Positions 6,819 to 14,227 of a DNA stretch of 19,507 nt are shown here, piece after piece. Both the position numbers and the translations under genes were made by a program. The stretch spans positions 1 through 19,507 of the forward strand of contig DATMQA010000171.1 of the NCBI GenBank assembly GCA_035566895.1, given 5' to 3'. Positions within the stretch are counted from its first letter, which is position 1, and the number at the start of each line of letters is the position of its first letter. A model generated the notes under the pieces. The model was not told the DNA's origin. It searched no databases and saw only the letters and a program-made list of their open reading frames with translations. The DNA comes from DATMQA01 sp035566895 (GTDB taxonomy: Bacteria; Verrucomicrobiota; Verrucomicrobiia; Limisphaerales; UBA8199).

Positions 6819-8087
6819 TTATTCCGACGCGATCAGTTTTTCCCACAGCCGGTCGCTGAGCAGGACTTTTTGCAGGAAATCGCTTTCGTTCTGGGGAGCC
6901 ATCGGCGCCAGCGCGGGATTGAGCAGCAGGCGCAACGTAAAGGTCGTGCCTTGGCCTTCCTCGCTCTTGGCGTCGATGCGTCCGCCATGGTGGTGGACGA
7001 TGAAGTAGCAGGCCATGAGGTGGATGCCGTATTCCATCGGGCTGTCGCTGCGGACCACAAAGGGATCAAACACCAGCCGCAGGGCTTCCTTGGGCAGGCC
7101 AGGTCCGTTGTCACTGACCTGAAGCTGGATTTGCTGCTTGTCGGCCTGCGCACTCTCCAGGTTTTTGGCCGAAAACGTGATTCGGCTGCCGGCCGGCAGG
7201 CTGGCCACTTCGTCTTTCAAGAGCAGCTCGAACAGCCGGTAGAACTTGGGTTTATCGACATTCAGGGCGGGCAGCGAGTCGGGGATGTTGTTTTCGACCT
7301 GGAGTTTTTTGGTGACGAGGGTGTCCTGGAGCCGCTCCAGTGTTTCGGCCACGACTTGGCGCAATTGCACGCGGTCCCGGAATTCGAAGCTCGGGCTTTC
7401 CGACGCCGTCCAAAGGTCTTTGAGCATATTGTTGATGCGTCCGACCTGGCCCTGGACATTCTGGTAGTACTCCCGCCAGAAGTCGGGGTTGCGCAGGCCG
7501 TCCAGGTCCATCTTTTCCTCTTCCATTTTCGCCGGGGCCAGGTCGAGGAACGTTTTGACCGCGACCAGCGCGTTGCGGATGTGATGGCTGAGCCCCGCGG
7601 CCAGCAGGCCAAGGCTCACAATGCGGTCAGCAATCATCATGTTGTGCAACACCGACATTTTCTCTTTCAGCAGGTGGTCCCGCTCGCGCTGCACCATAAA
7701 AAACTCCAGGCCGCGTTTGAGCGTGTTTTCCAATTGGGGCGGGTCCCACGGTTTGGTGACGTACTTATAAATGGCGCCGGTGTTCACGGCGGCGATCGCG
7801 GCGTCCATGTCCGCATAAGCCGTGGCCAGCACGCGAATGATGCGGGGCCGTACCTGCCGGGCTTTTTCCAGCAGCCAGACGCCTTTCTCGCCCGGCATGC
7901 GCTGGTCGGTCATCAGCAGGCCGATGTCGTCTTTATGCTCTTCGAACACCTTGAGACCCTCCTGCGCATTGGTCGCCGTCAGGATACGGAAGTGCTCCTC
8001 GAAGGCGCGGGTGAAGTACTTGAGGGATTTCTCTTCGTCATCGACGTAGAGGATGGAGAATTTCTTGTAGTCGTAAAGATTGTCCAT
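6819..8087 (-). CDS. Receiver-histidine kinase protein with degenerate kinase core (PhcR/PhcQ-like)
   Basis: A 422-residue soluble protein. An N-terminal receiver domain (about 10-125) has D16/D17, phosphoacceptor D61 (LLMTDQRMP), T89 and K112 (VTKPWDPPQL). After a coiled linker comes a histidine-kinase-like core: an H-box GLSHHIRNAL with candidate His168, a DHp helix pair to about 240, and a HATPase fold with G1 DNGPGLP, FDPF and a GTTFTL end. Two key positions are changed: the Glu that normally follows the phospho-His is His169, and the N-box (FELLLKDEVASL) lacks the Mg-ligand Asn. Kinase activity may therefore be reduced or absent. Receiver plus kinase-like output is the architecture of PhcR/PhcQ in the Ralstonia Phc system. 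It lies 238 nt downstream of the hybrid kinase on the same strand. No SD is visible at the start. Confidence 0.85.
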   Translation of the reverse strand: MDNLYDYKKFSILYVDDEEKSLKYFTRAFEEHFRILTATNAQEGLKVFEEHKDDIGLLMTDQRMPGEKGVWLLEKARQVRPRIIRVLATAYADMDAAIAAVNTGAIYKYVTKPWDPPQLENTLKRGLEFFMVQRERDHLLKEKMSVLHNMMIADRIVSLGLLAAGLSHHIRNALVAVKTFLDLAPAKMEEEKMDLDGLRNPDFWREYYQNVQGQVGRINNMLKDLWTASESPSFEFRDRVQLRQVVAETLERLQDTLVTKKLQVENNIPDSLPALNVDKPKFYRLFELLLKDEVASLPAGSRITFSAKNLESAQADKQQIQLQVSDNGPGLPKEALRLVFDPFVVRSDSPMEYGIHLMACYFIVHHHGGRIDAKSEEGQGTTFTLRLLLNPALAPMAPQNESDFLQKVLLSDRLWEKLIASE

Positions 8088-8325
8088 GGGGGGTGATGGA
8101 GTGGTGGTGGAGTCTTGGAGTGATGCGGCTTATCCGTAGGCAACGTTGCTCTGATTAATATCCCGCTTCCGTCGGCGTGGCCGGCCTGGGCAGGTGCCAA
8201 TCGCTTCCGCGGTTTCGCGGTTCTGGTTTCTATCGTTTGCTTCCATCATGCTTAAATATCAAATTCCCACGGACCGTAAAGCTCCGTCGGTTCGCCCGAC
8301 CGATCGCCCCATCGCCCCATGCCCC
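8088..8325 (-). other. Spacer between hybrid kinase and receiver-kinase genes with low-complexity ends
   Basis: This 238-nt gap has G/T-rich degenerate repeats at 8088-8125 (units such as TGATGGAG, TGGTGG, TCTTGGAGTGATG) and a CGCCCCAT tandem at about 8302-8322. A small hairpin, CCGCG (8207-8211) with CGCGG (8216-8220), lies in between. No clear promoter, terminator or gene was found. The repeats resemble the other text-like spacers in the window. Confidence 0.4.
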
Positions 8326-11010
8326 TCACCCCGCTTCTGCGGCTCCCTTCACCGGGAAGTCCAGCGTGAACTCGCAGAACTTGCCGGGTTCGGTCCGGAC
8401 CGCGATACGGCCATCGCACTCCTGGATGATCCGGTAACAGATGGCCAGGCCCAGGCCCATGCCTTCGCCAACATCCTTCGTAGTGTAGAAGGGGTCGAAG
8501 ATTTTGTCGAGATGCTCTGCCCCGATGCCGGTCCCATTGTCGCGGACCACCACGAAGCTACGCCCGTTCTCCACCCGGCCCTCGATCCAGATGGTCGGCT
8601 TTTCGTCCGTAAATGTTTTGCCTTTCAACGCGTCCAGCGAGTTTTGCAGCAGGTTGACCAGGACATGGATAAGCTTGTTCTTGTTCGCCCAAACCGTCTG
8701 GTGGTCGGCCAGTTTCCTCTCGATCTGCACGTTGTTTTTCCATTCGTTGCTTAGGAAACGCAGTGAAGAGGTCATCACTTCGGCAACTTCCACCTGGTCC
8801 CGGCTCTCCGTCTCCGGGTGCGTGAACATGCGAAGGTCCGAAACGATGTTCTTGACCCGTGTGATCCCGTCTTCCACATCCTTGAGCACCTCCTTGTAAT
8901 CCTCCTGTTGCTCGGGCGCCAGATATTTGCCCTTGTTGCGCAAGGTGAACAGGCCGGTGGTGGCGAAGTTCAGCGGATTGTTGATTTCGTGTATGATCCC
9001 CGCGCTCATCCGGCCCAACGAAGCGAGCTTCTCGGTCTGCACGAGTTGGGTTTCGGTTTCTTTGAGCTGCTCGATCGTGGTTTCGAGGACCTGGTTTTGC
9101 TTGGACAATTTGCGCTGGTACTCGTGCGATTCCACCAGGTTTTTGAGCCGCACGTGGAGCTCGGTCGTCGAAAACGGTTTGGCCAGGAAATCGCTCGCCC
9201 CGGCCGACAGCGCCGCCATCTTGGTCTCTTCGTCCGCGCGGGCCGTCAGCAGCACCACGGGAATGCTCTGCGTCGGGGTGTGCTGCCGGATTTCGCGGCA
9301 GGCTTGCAAGCCGTCCTTTTCGGGCATCATCATGTCCAACAGAATTATGTCCGGCTGAAACTGGCTGGCTTTTTCGACCGCTTGCTGGCCATCCACGGCC
9401 TCCAGCACACGGTAGTGCCGGCTCAGTTGCGATTTCAGGAACCGCAACATGTCCGGCTCGTCGTCGGCCACCAGGATCGTCGGTTGATTCCCGTTGCGTG
9501 AGGTCTCCACCGGGCGCATCGATTCCTGCACCGGCGTCAACGCCGGGAAAAGTTCAGCCCGCCGGTACAGATTGGCCAGCCATTCTTCCGAGGTGACCGT
9601 GGTCCCGGTCCCCGCCGAATCCGCGGTTGCTTCGGCCGGCTCTTCAACGACGGGCTTCGGTGCCGGTTCGGCCTTTTGGTACGGCAGCCGCACGGTGAAC
9701 GTCGTGCCTTTGCCTTCCTGGCTCTCGACGATGACTTTGCCGCCCTGGATTTCGACAAGTTCCTTGACCAGGGCCAGCCCGATACCCACTCCCTGGTATT
9801 TGCGTTTCGACGAGCCGTCGGCCTGCCAAAACCGGTCGAAAACGTACGGCAGGTTCTTCTCCGAGATCCCCATCCCCGTATCGGCCACAATCAGCACAAA
9901 TTCCTCCCCTTGCTTTTCGGCGCGCAATTCAACCCGCCCGCCCGCCGGGGTGAACTTGAGCGCGTTAAACACCAGGTTCAGAAGAATCTTCTCGAGCTTG
10001 TCGCGGTCCCCGAGCACCGCGCCGAGGTCAACCCCCACGTGCGTCTCCAGCCGTAGCCGTTTGTCATCCGCCACCTGGCGCGCGGCGCTGGCCAGCCCTT
10101 TCACAAACTCGGCCACCTCCAGTGGTTCGTGTTTGACCTCCATCCGGCCGGATTCGAGCCGGACCAGGTCAAGCAGGTCGTTAATCAATTTGAGCAGCCG
10201 CATGCCGTTGGAGTGCATCGTGAGGAGCATTTCCTGGGCTTCCTGGTCGAGGGAGCGGTTGAAGCGCCGCACGAGAGTTTCAAGCGGGGCCAGCAAAAGG
10301 GTCAGCGGGGTGCGTAATTCATGGCTGATATTGGCAAAAAAGCGGCTTTTGATTTGATCCAGTTCGAGCAGCTTTTGGTTGTTCTCCTGGAGAGTTTTCC
10401 GGTTCTTATCCAGTTCAAAACGCAGGGTAAATTCCCGGCGCCGGAGGCGGTTGAAATAGACGTTGCCCGTGACCACGATGACGCCGGTCAGCACGAGGAA
10501 ATAGAGGTTGTTAAAGAACATCCGCCAGTTTTGGCCCGCCATGGTTTCTCCCGGCGGCAGGCAGGCCAGCAAATACATCAACAGGACGGCCGCGACCGAG
10601 ATGATGGACTCCCAGGTGGTGGCATGCACCACGACGTTGACCGCCAGGAGGACAAGGTTCAAGCCGGCATAGTAGGGCGAGGACTCTCCCTGGGTCATAT
10701 AGATCATGATGACGATGCCCGCGGCCGGCACCAGGGCGATGGGTACTCCCAGAAAGCGTTGGTAGCGGCTGAACTTCGAGCCGTGGAGGAATACCAAGAC
10801 CAAGCCGAGCGCCGAGCAAATGAGCCGCAGCGGAAGGAACTGAGGCAGGGCCTGATCGTGGTAAACGACCAGATCCAGCGAGATGCCCGCCGGCATCAGC
10901 AGGACGACCAGCCAGGAGGCGATGCGTCCGGTGCGCGCACGCTCGGCGCGCTCATGCGCCAGCCAGGCGGCGGCGAAATCAGCGGGCTCGTTGACCGGCT
11001 CTTTACTCAT
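8326..11010 (-). CDS. Membrane hybrid sensor kinase with two kinase cores flanking a receiver domain (PhcS-like position)
   Basis: An 894-residue sensor kinase. About six hydrophobic segments (between residues 30 and 186) form an integral membrane sensor without a large periplasmic loop. Then come a first HisKA/HATPase core (phospho-His230 in ISHELRTPL, N-box Asn349, DTGMGI, GVGIGLALVKELV), a Pro/Glu/Ala linker (about 445-508), a receiver domain (D516/D517, phosphoacceptor D559, T589, K611), a coiled coil (about 625-660) and a second NtrB-type core (His674 in IIHEINNPL, N-box Asn790, DNGTGIG, GMGLGLAIC). Both cores look intact. The start at 11010 is the ATG inside ATGAGTAA, overlapping the methyltransferase stop by 8 nt, so translation is coupled; a longer frame to 11238 would lie inside that gene. 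Adjacent gene order suggests it senses the methyltransferase product, as PhcS does; ligand binding is inferred. Confidence 0.93.
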   Translation of the reverse strand: MSKEPVNEPADFAAAWLAHERAERARTGRIASWLVVLLMPAGISLDLVVYHDQALPQFLPLRLICSALGLVLVFLHGSKFSRYQRFLGVPIALVPAAGIVIMIYMTQGESSPYYAGLNLVLLAVNVVVHATTWESIISVAAVLLMYLLACLPPGETMAGQNWRMFFNNLYFLVLTGVIVVTGNVYFNRLRRREFTLRFELDKNRKTLQENNQKLLELDQIKSRFFANISHELRTPLTLLLAPLETLVRRFNRSLDQEAQEMLLTMHSNGMRLLKLINDLLDLVRLESGRMEVKHEPLEVAEFVKGLASAARQVADDKRLRLETHVGVDLGAVLGDRDKLEKILLNLVFNALKFTPAGGRVELRAEKQGEEFVLIVADTGMGISEKNLPYVFDRFWQADGSSKRKYQGVGIGLALVKELVEIQGGKVIVESQEGKGTTFTVRLPYQKAEPAPKPVVEEPAEATADSAGTGTTVTSEEWLANLYRRAELFPALTPVQESMRPVETSRNGNQPTILVADDEPDMLRFLKSQLSRHYRVLEAVDGQQAVEKASQFQPDIILLDMMMPEKDGLQACREIRQHTPTQSIPVVLLTARADEETKMAALSAGASDFLAKPFSTTELHVRLKNLVESHEYQRKLSKQNQVLETTIEQLKETETQLVQTEKLASLGRMSAGIIHEINNPLNFATTGLFTLRNKGKYLAPEQQEDYKEVLKDVEDGITRVKNIVSDLRMFTHPETESRDQVEVAEVMTSSLRFLSNEWKNNVQIERKLADHQTVWANKNKLIHVLVNLLQNSLDALKGKTFTDEKPTIWIEGRVENGRSFVVVRDNGTGIGAEHLDKIFDPFYTTKDVGEGMGLGLAICYRIIQECDGRIAVRTEPGKFCEFTLDFPVKGAAEAG

Positions 11011-12421
11011 GGCTCGGTTTCCTGATTTCGATCCAGATATTAACTCCGGAGAGGTCGGAGCAAGCATCGAGCTCCTCGGGCGCCGCCGCCGGCCGCAGCC
11101 CGCGCATCCGTTGGGCATCCCGATAAACGAGGTTCCAGTCCAGGATGTGTTCCATGCCGCGGCGGTGAGGATTGGCCGGCGTGACATTGGTAGCAACCAG
11201 CAACCCCCCGGGCGCCAGCCGGTTAAAGGCGGCGTCAAGCAACCGCCGGCAGACCTGGTCGGTGAGGTAATCGAACAACCCGGCGCAATAGATGAGGTCG
11301 TACTGGGCGGCGGAACTGTTTGGGGAGGAGCGGCTGGACTCCTTGATGATGGCGGCTATGCTCTTCTTGATCGGCCGCACCGTGGGAGCGCTGCCGTTCT
11401 TCCGCGCGGCTGATTCCACAGCGCTGCGAGCATATTGCAGGGTTTCCTCATTGAAATCGAGTAGATCGAAGCTGGCTTCGTTTCCCGGTGGCCGGTCCGC
11501 CAGGAAACGCTGAACTTCAACCGCAGGGCCGCAACCGAGGCTAAAGACCCGCAGGCCACGCCCAGCCCGCCGGAGGCGAAGGTCCTCGGCCACGAGCTTT
11601 TGGACCAGATAATCGATTCGGTTGCGGTGGGAGAGGACGGCGCCCTGATGAAGAAAACAAAAGTTGACTACCTTGGCAAAGAGGGAAGCGCCCTCGAAGG
11701 CGTTGCGGAACATCATGTTGACCATCTCATAGTCGCCCGCGTAGCCGAGAGGTTTGGTTACGGTGCGATAGACCCAGGGGGCACAGAGAACCAGGGGATG
11801 GAGCTGACGCCGCATGTAGGCCTGGTGGGCAGGAACGGTTTCGGGCTCGAGACTTGCGCCGAGCTCCTCGAAACGGTCAACGAAGCTGGTAAAAACGGAG
11901 AGTGCCCGGGGGCCCAGTTCTTGCGACAGCTCCTGCTCGCGGCTGTGGCTGTCGCTCGAAGGCATCGAACGAAGGCCCAACTCGATGTGCTCAAGCCAAA
12001 GCCGCAAGTCGTGGAAAAAGCTTTGCAGCTCCGATACGAAGAGCCGGTATTCGCGGCGCACCAGGAAATGCTTTTGCCAGTCGAGGAAGAACCCGTCGAA
12101 CTCAGCGTGCAGCCGTTCGGGTGAAAGACCGGCGTAAACCAGCTCCGGATTGAACCACGCCTCCTGCAATTGAGCTTCGCACACGAGCGCCACCCCGGAA
12201 TGGATTAGGTTTGTAACGATGCCTCGGCCGACATAGAGGAGTTGGCCGTTAACGAAGAGCTTCAACTCCTCGAGCACTTCGGACAGCCGCAGGACGGTTG
12301 TGGCGGCATAGGTTTCGAAGACAATCTGGTGCTGCGACACACGCAGCAGGCTCCCCCGCATGTCAAGCCCCTGGTTCGCTCGAAAGGTCACCAACGTCTC
12401 TTTGCCACCGGCATCGTCCAT
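11003..12421 (-). CDS. PhcB-like class I SAM-dependent methyltransferase (3-hydroxy fatty acid methyl ester signal synthase family)
   Basis: A 472-residue cytoplasmic protein. The N-terminal about 90 residues form a beta-rich, possibly PilZ-like domain without a clear c-di-GMP motif. A helical middle region follows, with the stretch VTKPLGYAGDYEMVNMMF (221-238). The C-terminal Rossmann methyltransferase has motif I FSLGCGPAVEV (293-303), the acidic strand LLDFNEETL (D322), YDLIYCAGLFDYL (374-386) and LAPGGLLVATNV. Length, the GYAGDYEMVN block and the CAGLFDYL block match my recollection of the PhcB family, which in Ralstonia makes 3-hydroxy palmitate or myristate methyl ester as a quorum signal. 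It is followed, with an 8-nt overlap, by a membrane hybrid kinase and then a receiver-kinase, as in phcBSRQ. Start at 12421 has an SD (AAGGA). Family confident; the chemical product in this organism is unknown. Confidence 0.82.
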   Translation of the reverse strand: MDDAGGKETLVTFRANQGLDMRGSLLRVSQHQIVFETYAATTVLRLSEVLEELKLFVNGQLLYVGRGIVTNLIHSGVALVCEAQLQEAWFNPELVYAGLSPERLHAEFDGFFLDWQKHFLVRREYRLFVSELQSFFHDLRLWLEHIELGLRSMPSSDSHSREQELSQELGPRALSVFTSFVDRFEELGASLEPETVPAHQAYMRRQLHPLVLCAPWVYRTVTKPLGYAGDYEMVNMMFRNAFEGASLFAKVVNFCFLHQGAVLSHRNRIDYLVQKLVAEDLRLRRAGRGLRVFSLGCGPAVEVQRFLADRPPGNEASFDLLDFNEETLQYARSAVESAARKNGSAPTVRPIKKSIAAIIKESSRSSPNSSAAQYDLIYCAGLFDYLTDQVCRRLLDAAFNRLAPGGLLVATNVTPANPHRRGMEHILDWNLVYRDAQRMRGLRPAAAPEELDACSDLSGVNIWIEIRKPSHE

Positions 12422-12714
12422 AGTTCCTTCGTAATCGTAGTATTATCCGGCTCGGTCGTGCGCCGCCCCGCCGACCCACGGCAATTCCTCTGCCGCAAGG
12501 CACGGGCTGCCGGGAATGAGCGCGTCCTGATGCTGCCCCCGGAACGCCCAGCCTTGTTTTGCCCGTTGCCCCGAACCCCTCGTCGGCCGGAACGATGCTC
12601 TGCCTTCTTGCCCCGTTGCGTTTGGGCGCCGGAGCAGCGTCCGCGCGCGCTTGCCAGGCAGTCGCCTGCAACCTATGAATATCTGAAGTCCGGGAACAGC
12701 GATAGTCTTTTCCT
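12422..12714 (-). other. Promoter/leader region upstream of the PhcB-like gene
   Basis: This 293-nt gap separates the porin stop from the methyltransferase start. On the minus strand a GATAAT hexamer (12447-12442) lies about 20 nt before the start codon without a good -35. Further upstream an inverted repeat CGGCA/TGCCG (12479-12495) coincides with a sigma-54-like GG-N10-GC arrangement. A stem-loop, TTGCCAGGC with GCCTGCAA (12651-12671), lies about 45 nt downstream of the porin stop but lacks a T-run. No gene was found. Confidence 0.4.
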
Positions 12715-14160
12715 CTAAAAGCGCAGGGTCGTCTGCAGGATGAAAACCGTCGCGTTCGGGATGGCCCCCGAACCTCCGGGGTGAAACACGCGTTGAAGGC
12801 TCGGCTGGAGCGTCCACCAGGCCGTCAGTTGCGCCTTGTAGCTGACCTCCAACACCGTCTCGTAATCGGCCAGTTGCGGAAATGGCGCTGGCGCTCCGAA
12901 CCCCAGGGCCGTCGCGTTGGCGTCCCGCTCTGCGCGGCGGATGTAATCGCTCATCTCAAGGTAGGAAGCCCCGAAGGCAAGCGTGTCCCAATCCCGGCTT
13001 GGAATAAGCCCTTTATACACCAAACCACCATCAATCCCCAATTGGGCCAGGTTGCGATCTCCGGGTGCCGCCCCGACGCGAAAGAAACCCACCAGCCCCT
13101 GTTTGGCCGGGTCGCTTTTATCGTTCTCGCGGAAAAGTTGCTGTTCGGCCAGAAAATAAGCGCCGTAATCGCCATCGTGGTTGCTCACCGGAGAACCCGG
13201 AAAGCCCACCGCCGCCAGAAACGCCGAAGTCACACCGTCGTACACATCCACAAAATCTCCAGTGTGATAGAATGCGCAGGCTTTATAGCTGCCTTCCAGT
13301 CCGTCATCGTTGGTCCCTTGGTTAAAATGATAGCCCACTTCGAAATAAGCCAGCGCGCCTTCGGCTTCGCTTAAGTTGAAGCGGGTGCCGTGGTAAGTGG
13401 TATCGGGAGCGCCACCATAGACGCCGGCCTGCGCATAAAACTGCGGAATCGGCCCCCAGCGCAAAACAGCGCCCGGGGCGGCGTTCGGCGTCGAGGCCAG
13501 GCCGTGAAAGCGGGGAGGCAGGCCGGGAATATCGAAAACGTCGAACGCCAGCGTGGGATAGAAGAACGTCTGGTTGATGAGGCTGACCGAGCCAATCGAC
13601 GTGTACATCTCCGGCACGATGAAATCGCGGTCGATCGACAGTTCCCCAAACTTGAACGCGAACTTGCCGTCCAGGAATTTCTGCTGGTACCACAGTTCCC
13701 AAAGACGCAGGGCGTTGGGAAAATCAAGCAGGTTGACCTTGTTGAGATCGCCGACGTAAGCCGGTGTGCCGTTGTTAAAAGTCGAAAAGGGCTTCTCGCC
13801 GTTGAGCCACACGGAGCTCGCGTGGAAGGAACCGCCTTCGTAGCCGACCAGCTTTTGGGAGTCCAGGTCCAGGGTGGCCATTAAGGCCCCCTCGTAAACG
13901 CCGCCGCGGCGAGCGCCGCCGCTGAGGTTGTCCGGAAACGAACCGCCGTAGAAGAATTCGAAATCGACCCCATGCTGCGAGAGGTCGGTTCGCAACCCGC
14001 CCCAATCGCCGAAAAGGTAATCACGTTCGAGGAATTTGCGGAAGGAGGACTTGGCTGGGGCGGAGTCATCCTGGGCCGACGACGTGGAGAGCCCGGAGGC
14101 CCCCAACACTAAAACCAGGCCCAGGCACAGTACAGTAGCGTATCGTTGTTTTGTTTTCAT
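12715..14160 (-). CDS. OprB-type carbohydrate-selective outer-membrane porin
   Basis: A 481-residue outer-membrane porin of the OprB family. A signal peptide (about 1-29) precedes the family hallmark YLFGDWGGLRTDLSQHGVDF (about 49-68). Alternating aromatic strands follow, with conserved segments such as LWELWYQQKFLDGKFAFKFG, and the chain ends in LQTTLRF with the terminal Phe used by the BAM machinery. OprB porins pass sugars and other small polar solutes. Start at 14160 has an SD (GGAAG, about 5 nt upstream). It lies 66 nt after the hydrolase-DUF2156 gene on the same strand, but a terminator-like hairpin falls between them. Whether it serves the neighbouring signalling genes or sugar uptake cannot be decided. 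Confidence 0.9.
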   Translation of the reverse strand: MKTKQRYATVLCLGLVLVLGASGLSTSSAQDDSAPAKSSFRKFLERDYLFGDWGGLRTDLSQHGVDFEFFYGGSFPDNLSGGARRGGVYEGALMATLDLDSQKLVGYEGGSFHASSVWLNGEKPFSTFNNGTPAYVGDLNKVNLLDFPNALRLWELWYQQKFLDGKFAFKFGELSIDRDFIVPEMYTSIGSVSLINQTFFYPTLAFDVFDIPGLPPRFHGLASTPNAAPGAVLRWGPIPQFYAQAGVYGGAPDTTYHGTRFNLSEAEGALAYFEVGYHFNQGTNDDGLEGSYKACAFYHTGDFVDVYDGVTSAFLAAVGFPGSPVSNHDGDYGAYFLAEQQLFRENDKSDPAKQGLVGFFRVGAAPGDRNLAQLGIDGGLVYKGLIPSRDWDTLAFGASYLEMSDYIRRAERDANATALGFGAPAPFPQLADYETVLEVSYKAQLTAWWTLQPSLQRVFHPGGSGAIPNATVFILQTTLRF

Positions 14161-14170
14161 AAAGCTTCCG

Positions 14171-14203
14171 AAAAAACCAACTGACGGCTGAGTGAGCCCG
14201 TCA
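14171..14203 (-). terminator. Terminator-like hairpin immediately before the OprB start
   Basis: On the minus strand TGACGGGCT pairs with AGCCGTCA (14203-14182, one bulged G, loop CACTC). GTTGG and then six Ts (14176-14171) follow. The T-run is 5 nt from the stem, so it is an imperfect intrinsic terminator. It ends only a few nt before the SD of the porin gene, so it could terminate or attenuate readthrough from the hydrolase gene. Confidence 0.5.
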
Positions 14204-14214
14204 CCGACCTGACT

Positions 14215-14227
14215 GCCTGAGTGAGGC
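14215..14227 (-). other. Second small hairpin with the same CACTC loop
   Basis: On the minus strand GCCT pairs with AGGC around the loop CACTC, directly at the stop codon of the hydrolase-DUF2156 gene. The nonamer CTCACTCAG is shared with the larger hairpin at 14182-14203. Confidence 0.35.

Noticed and set aside
6870..8096. 408-codon plus-strand open frame
   Set aside because: It is antisense to the receiver-kinase gene, whose domains are unambiguous; high GC gives long antisense frames.
11011..11238. Longer N-terminus for the hybrid kinase
   Set aside because: The extension lies inside the methyltransferase gene in another frame and looks like its shadow; the ATG at 11010 gives coupled translation.
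12651..12671. TTGCCAGGC/GCCTGCAA stem as porin terminator
   Set aside because: No T-run in the direction of the porin transcript; kept only as a note in the intergenic entry.
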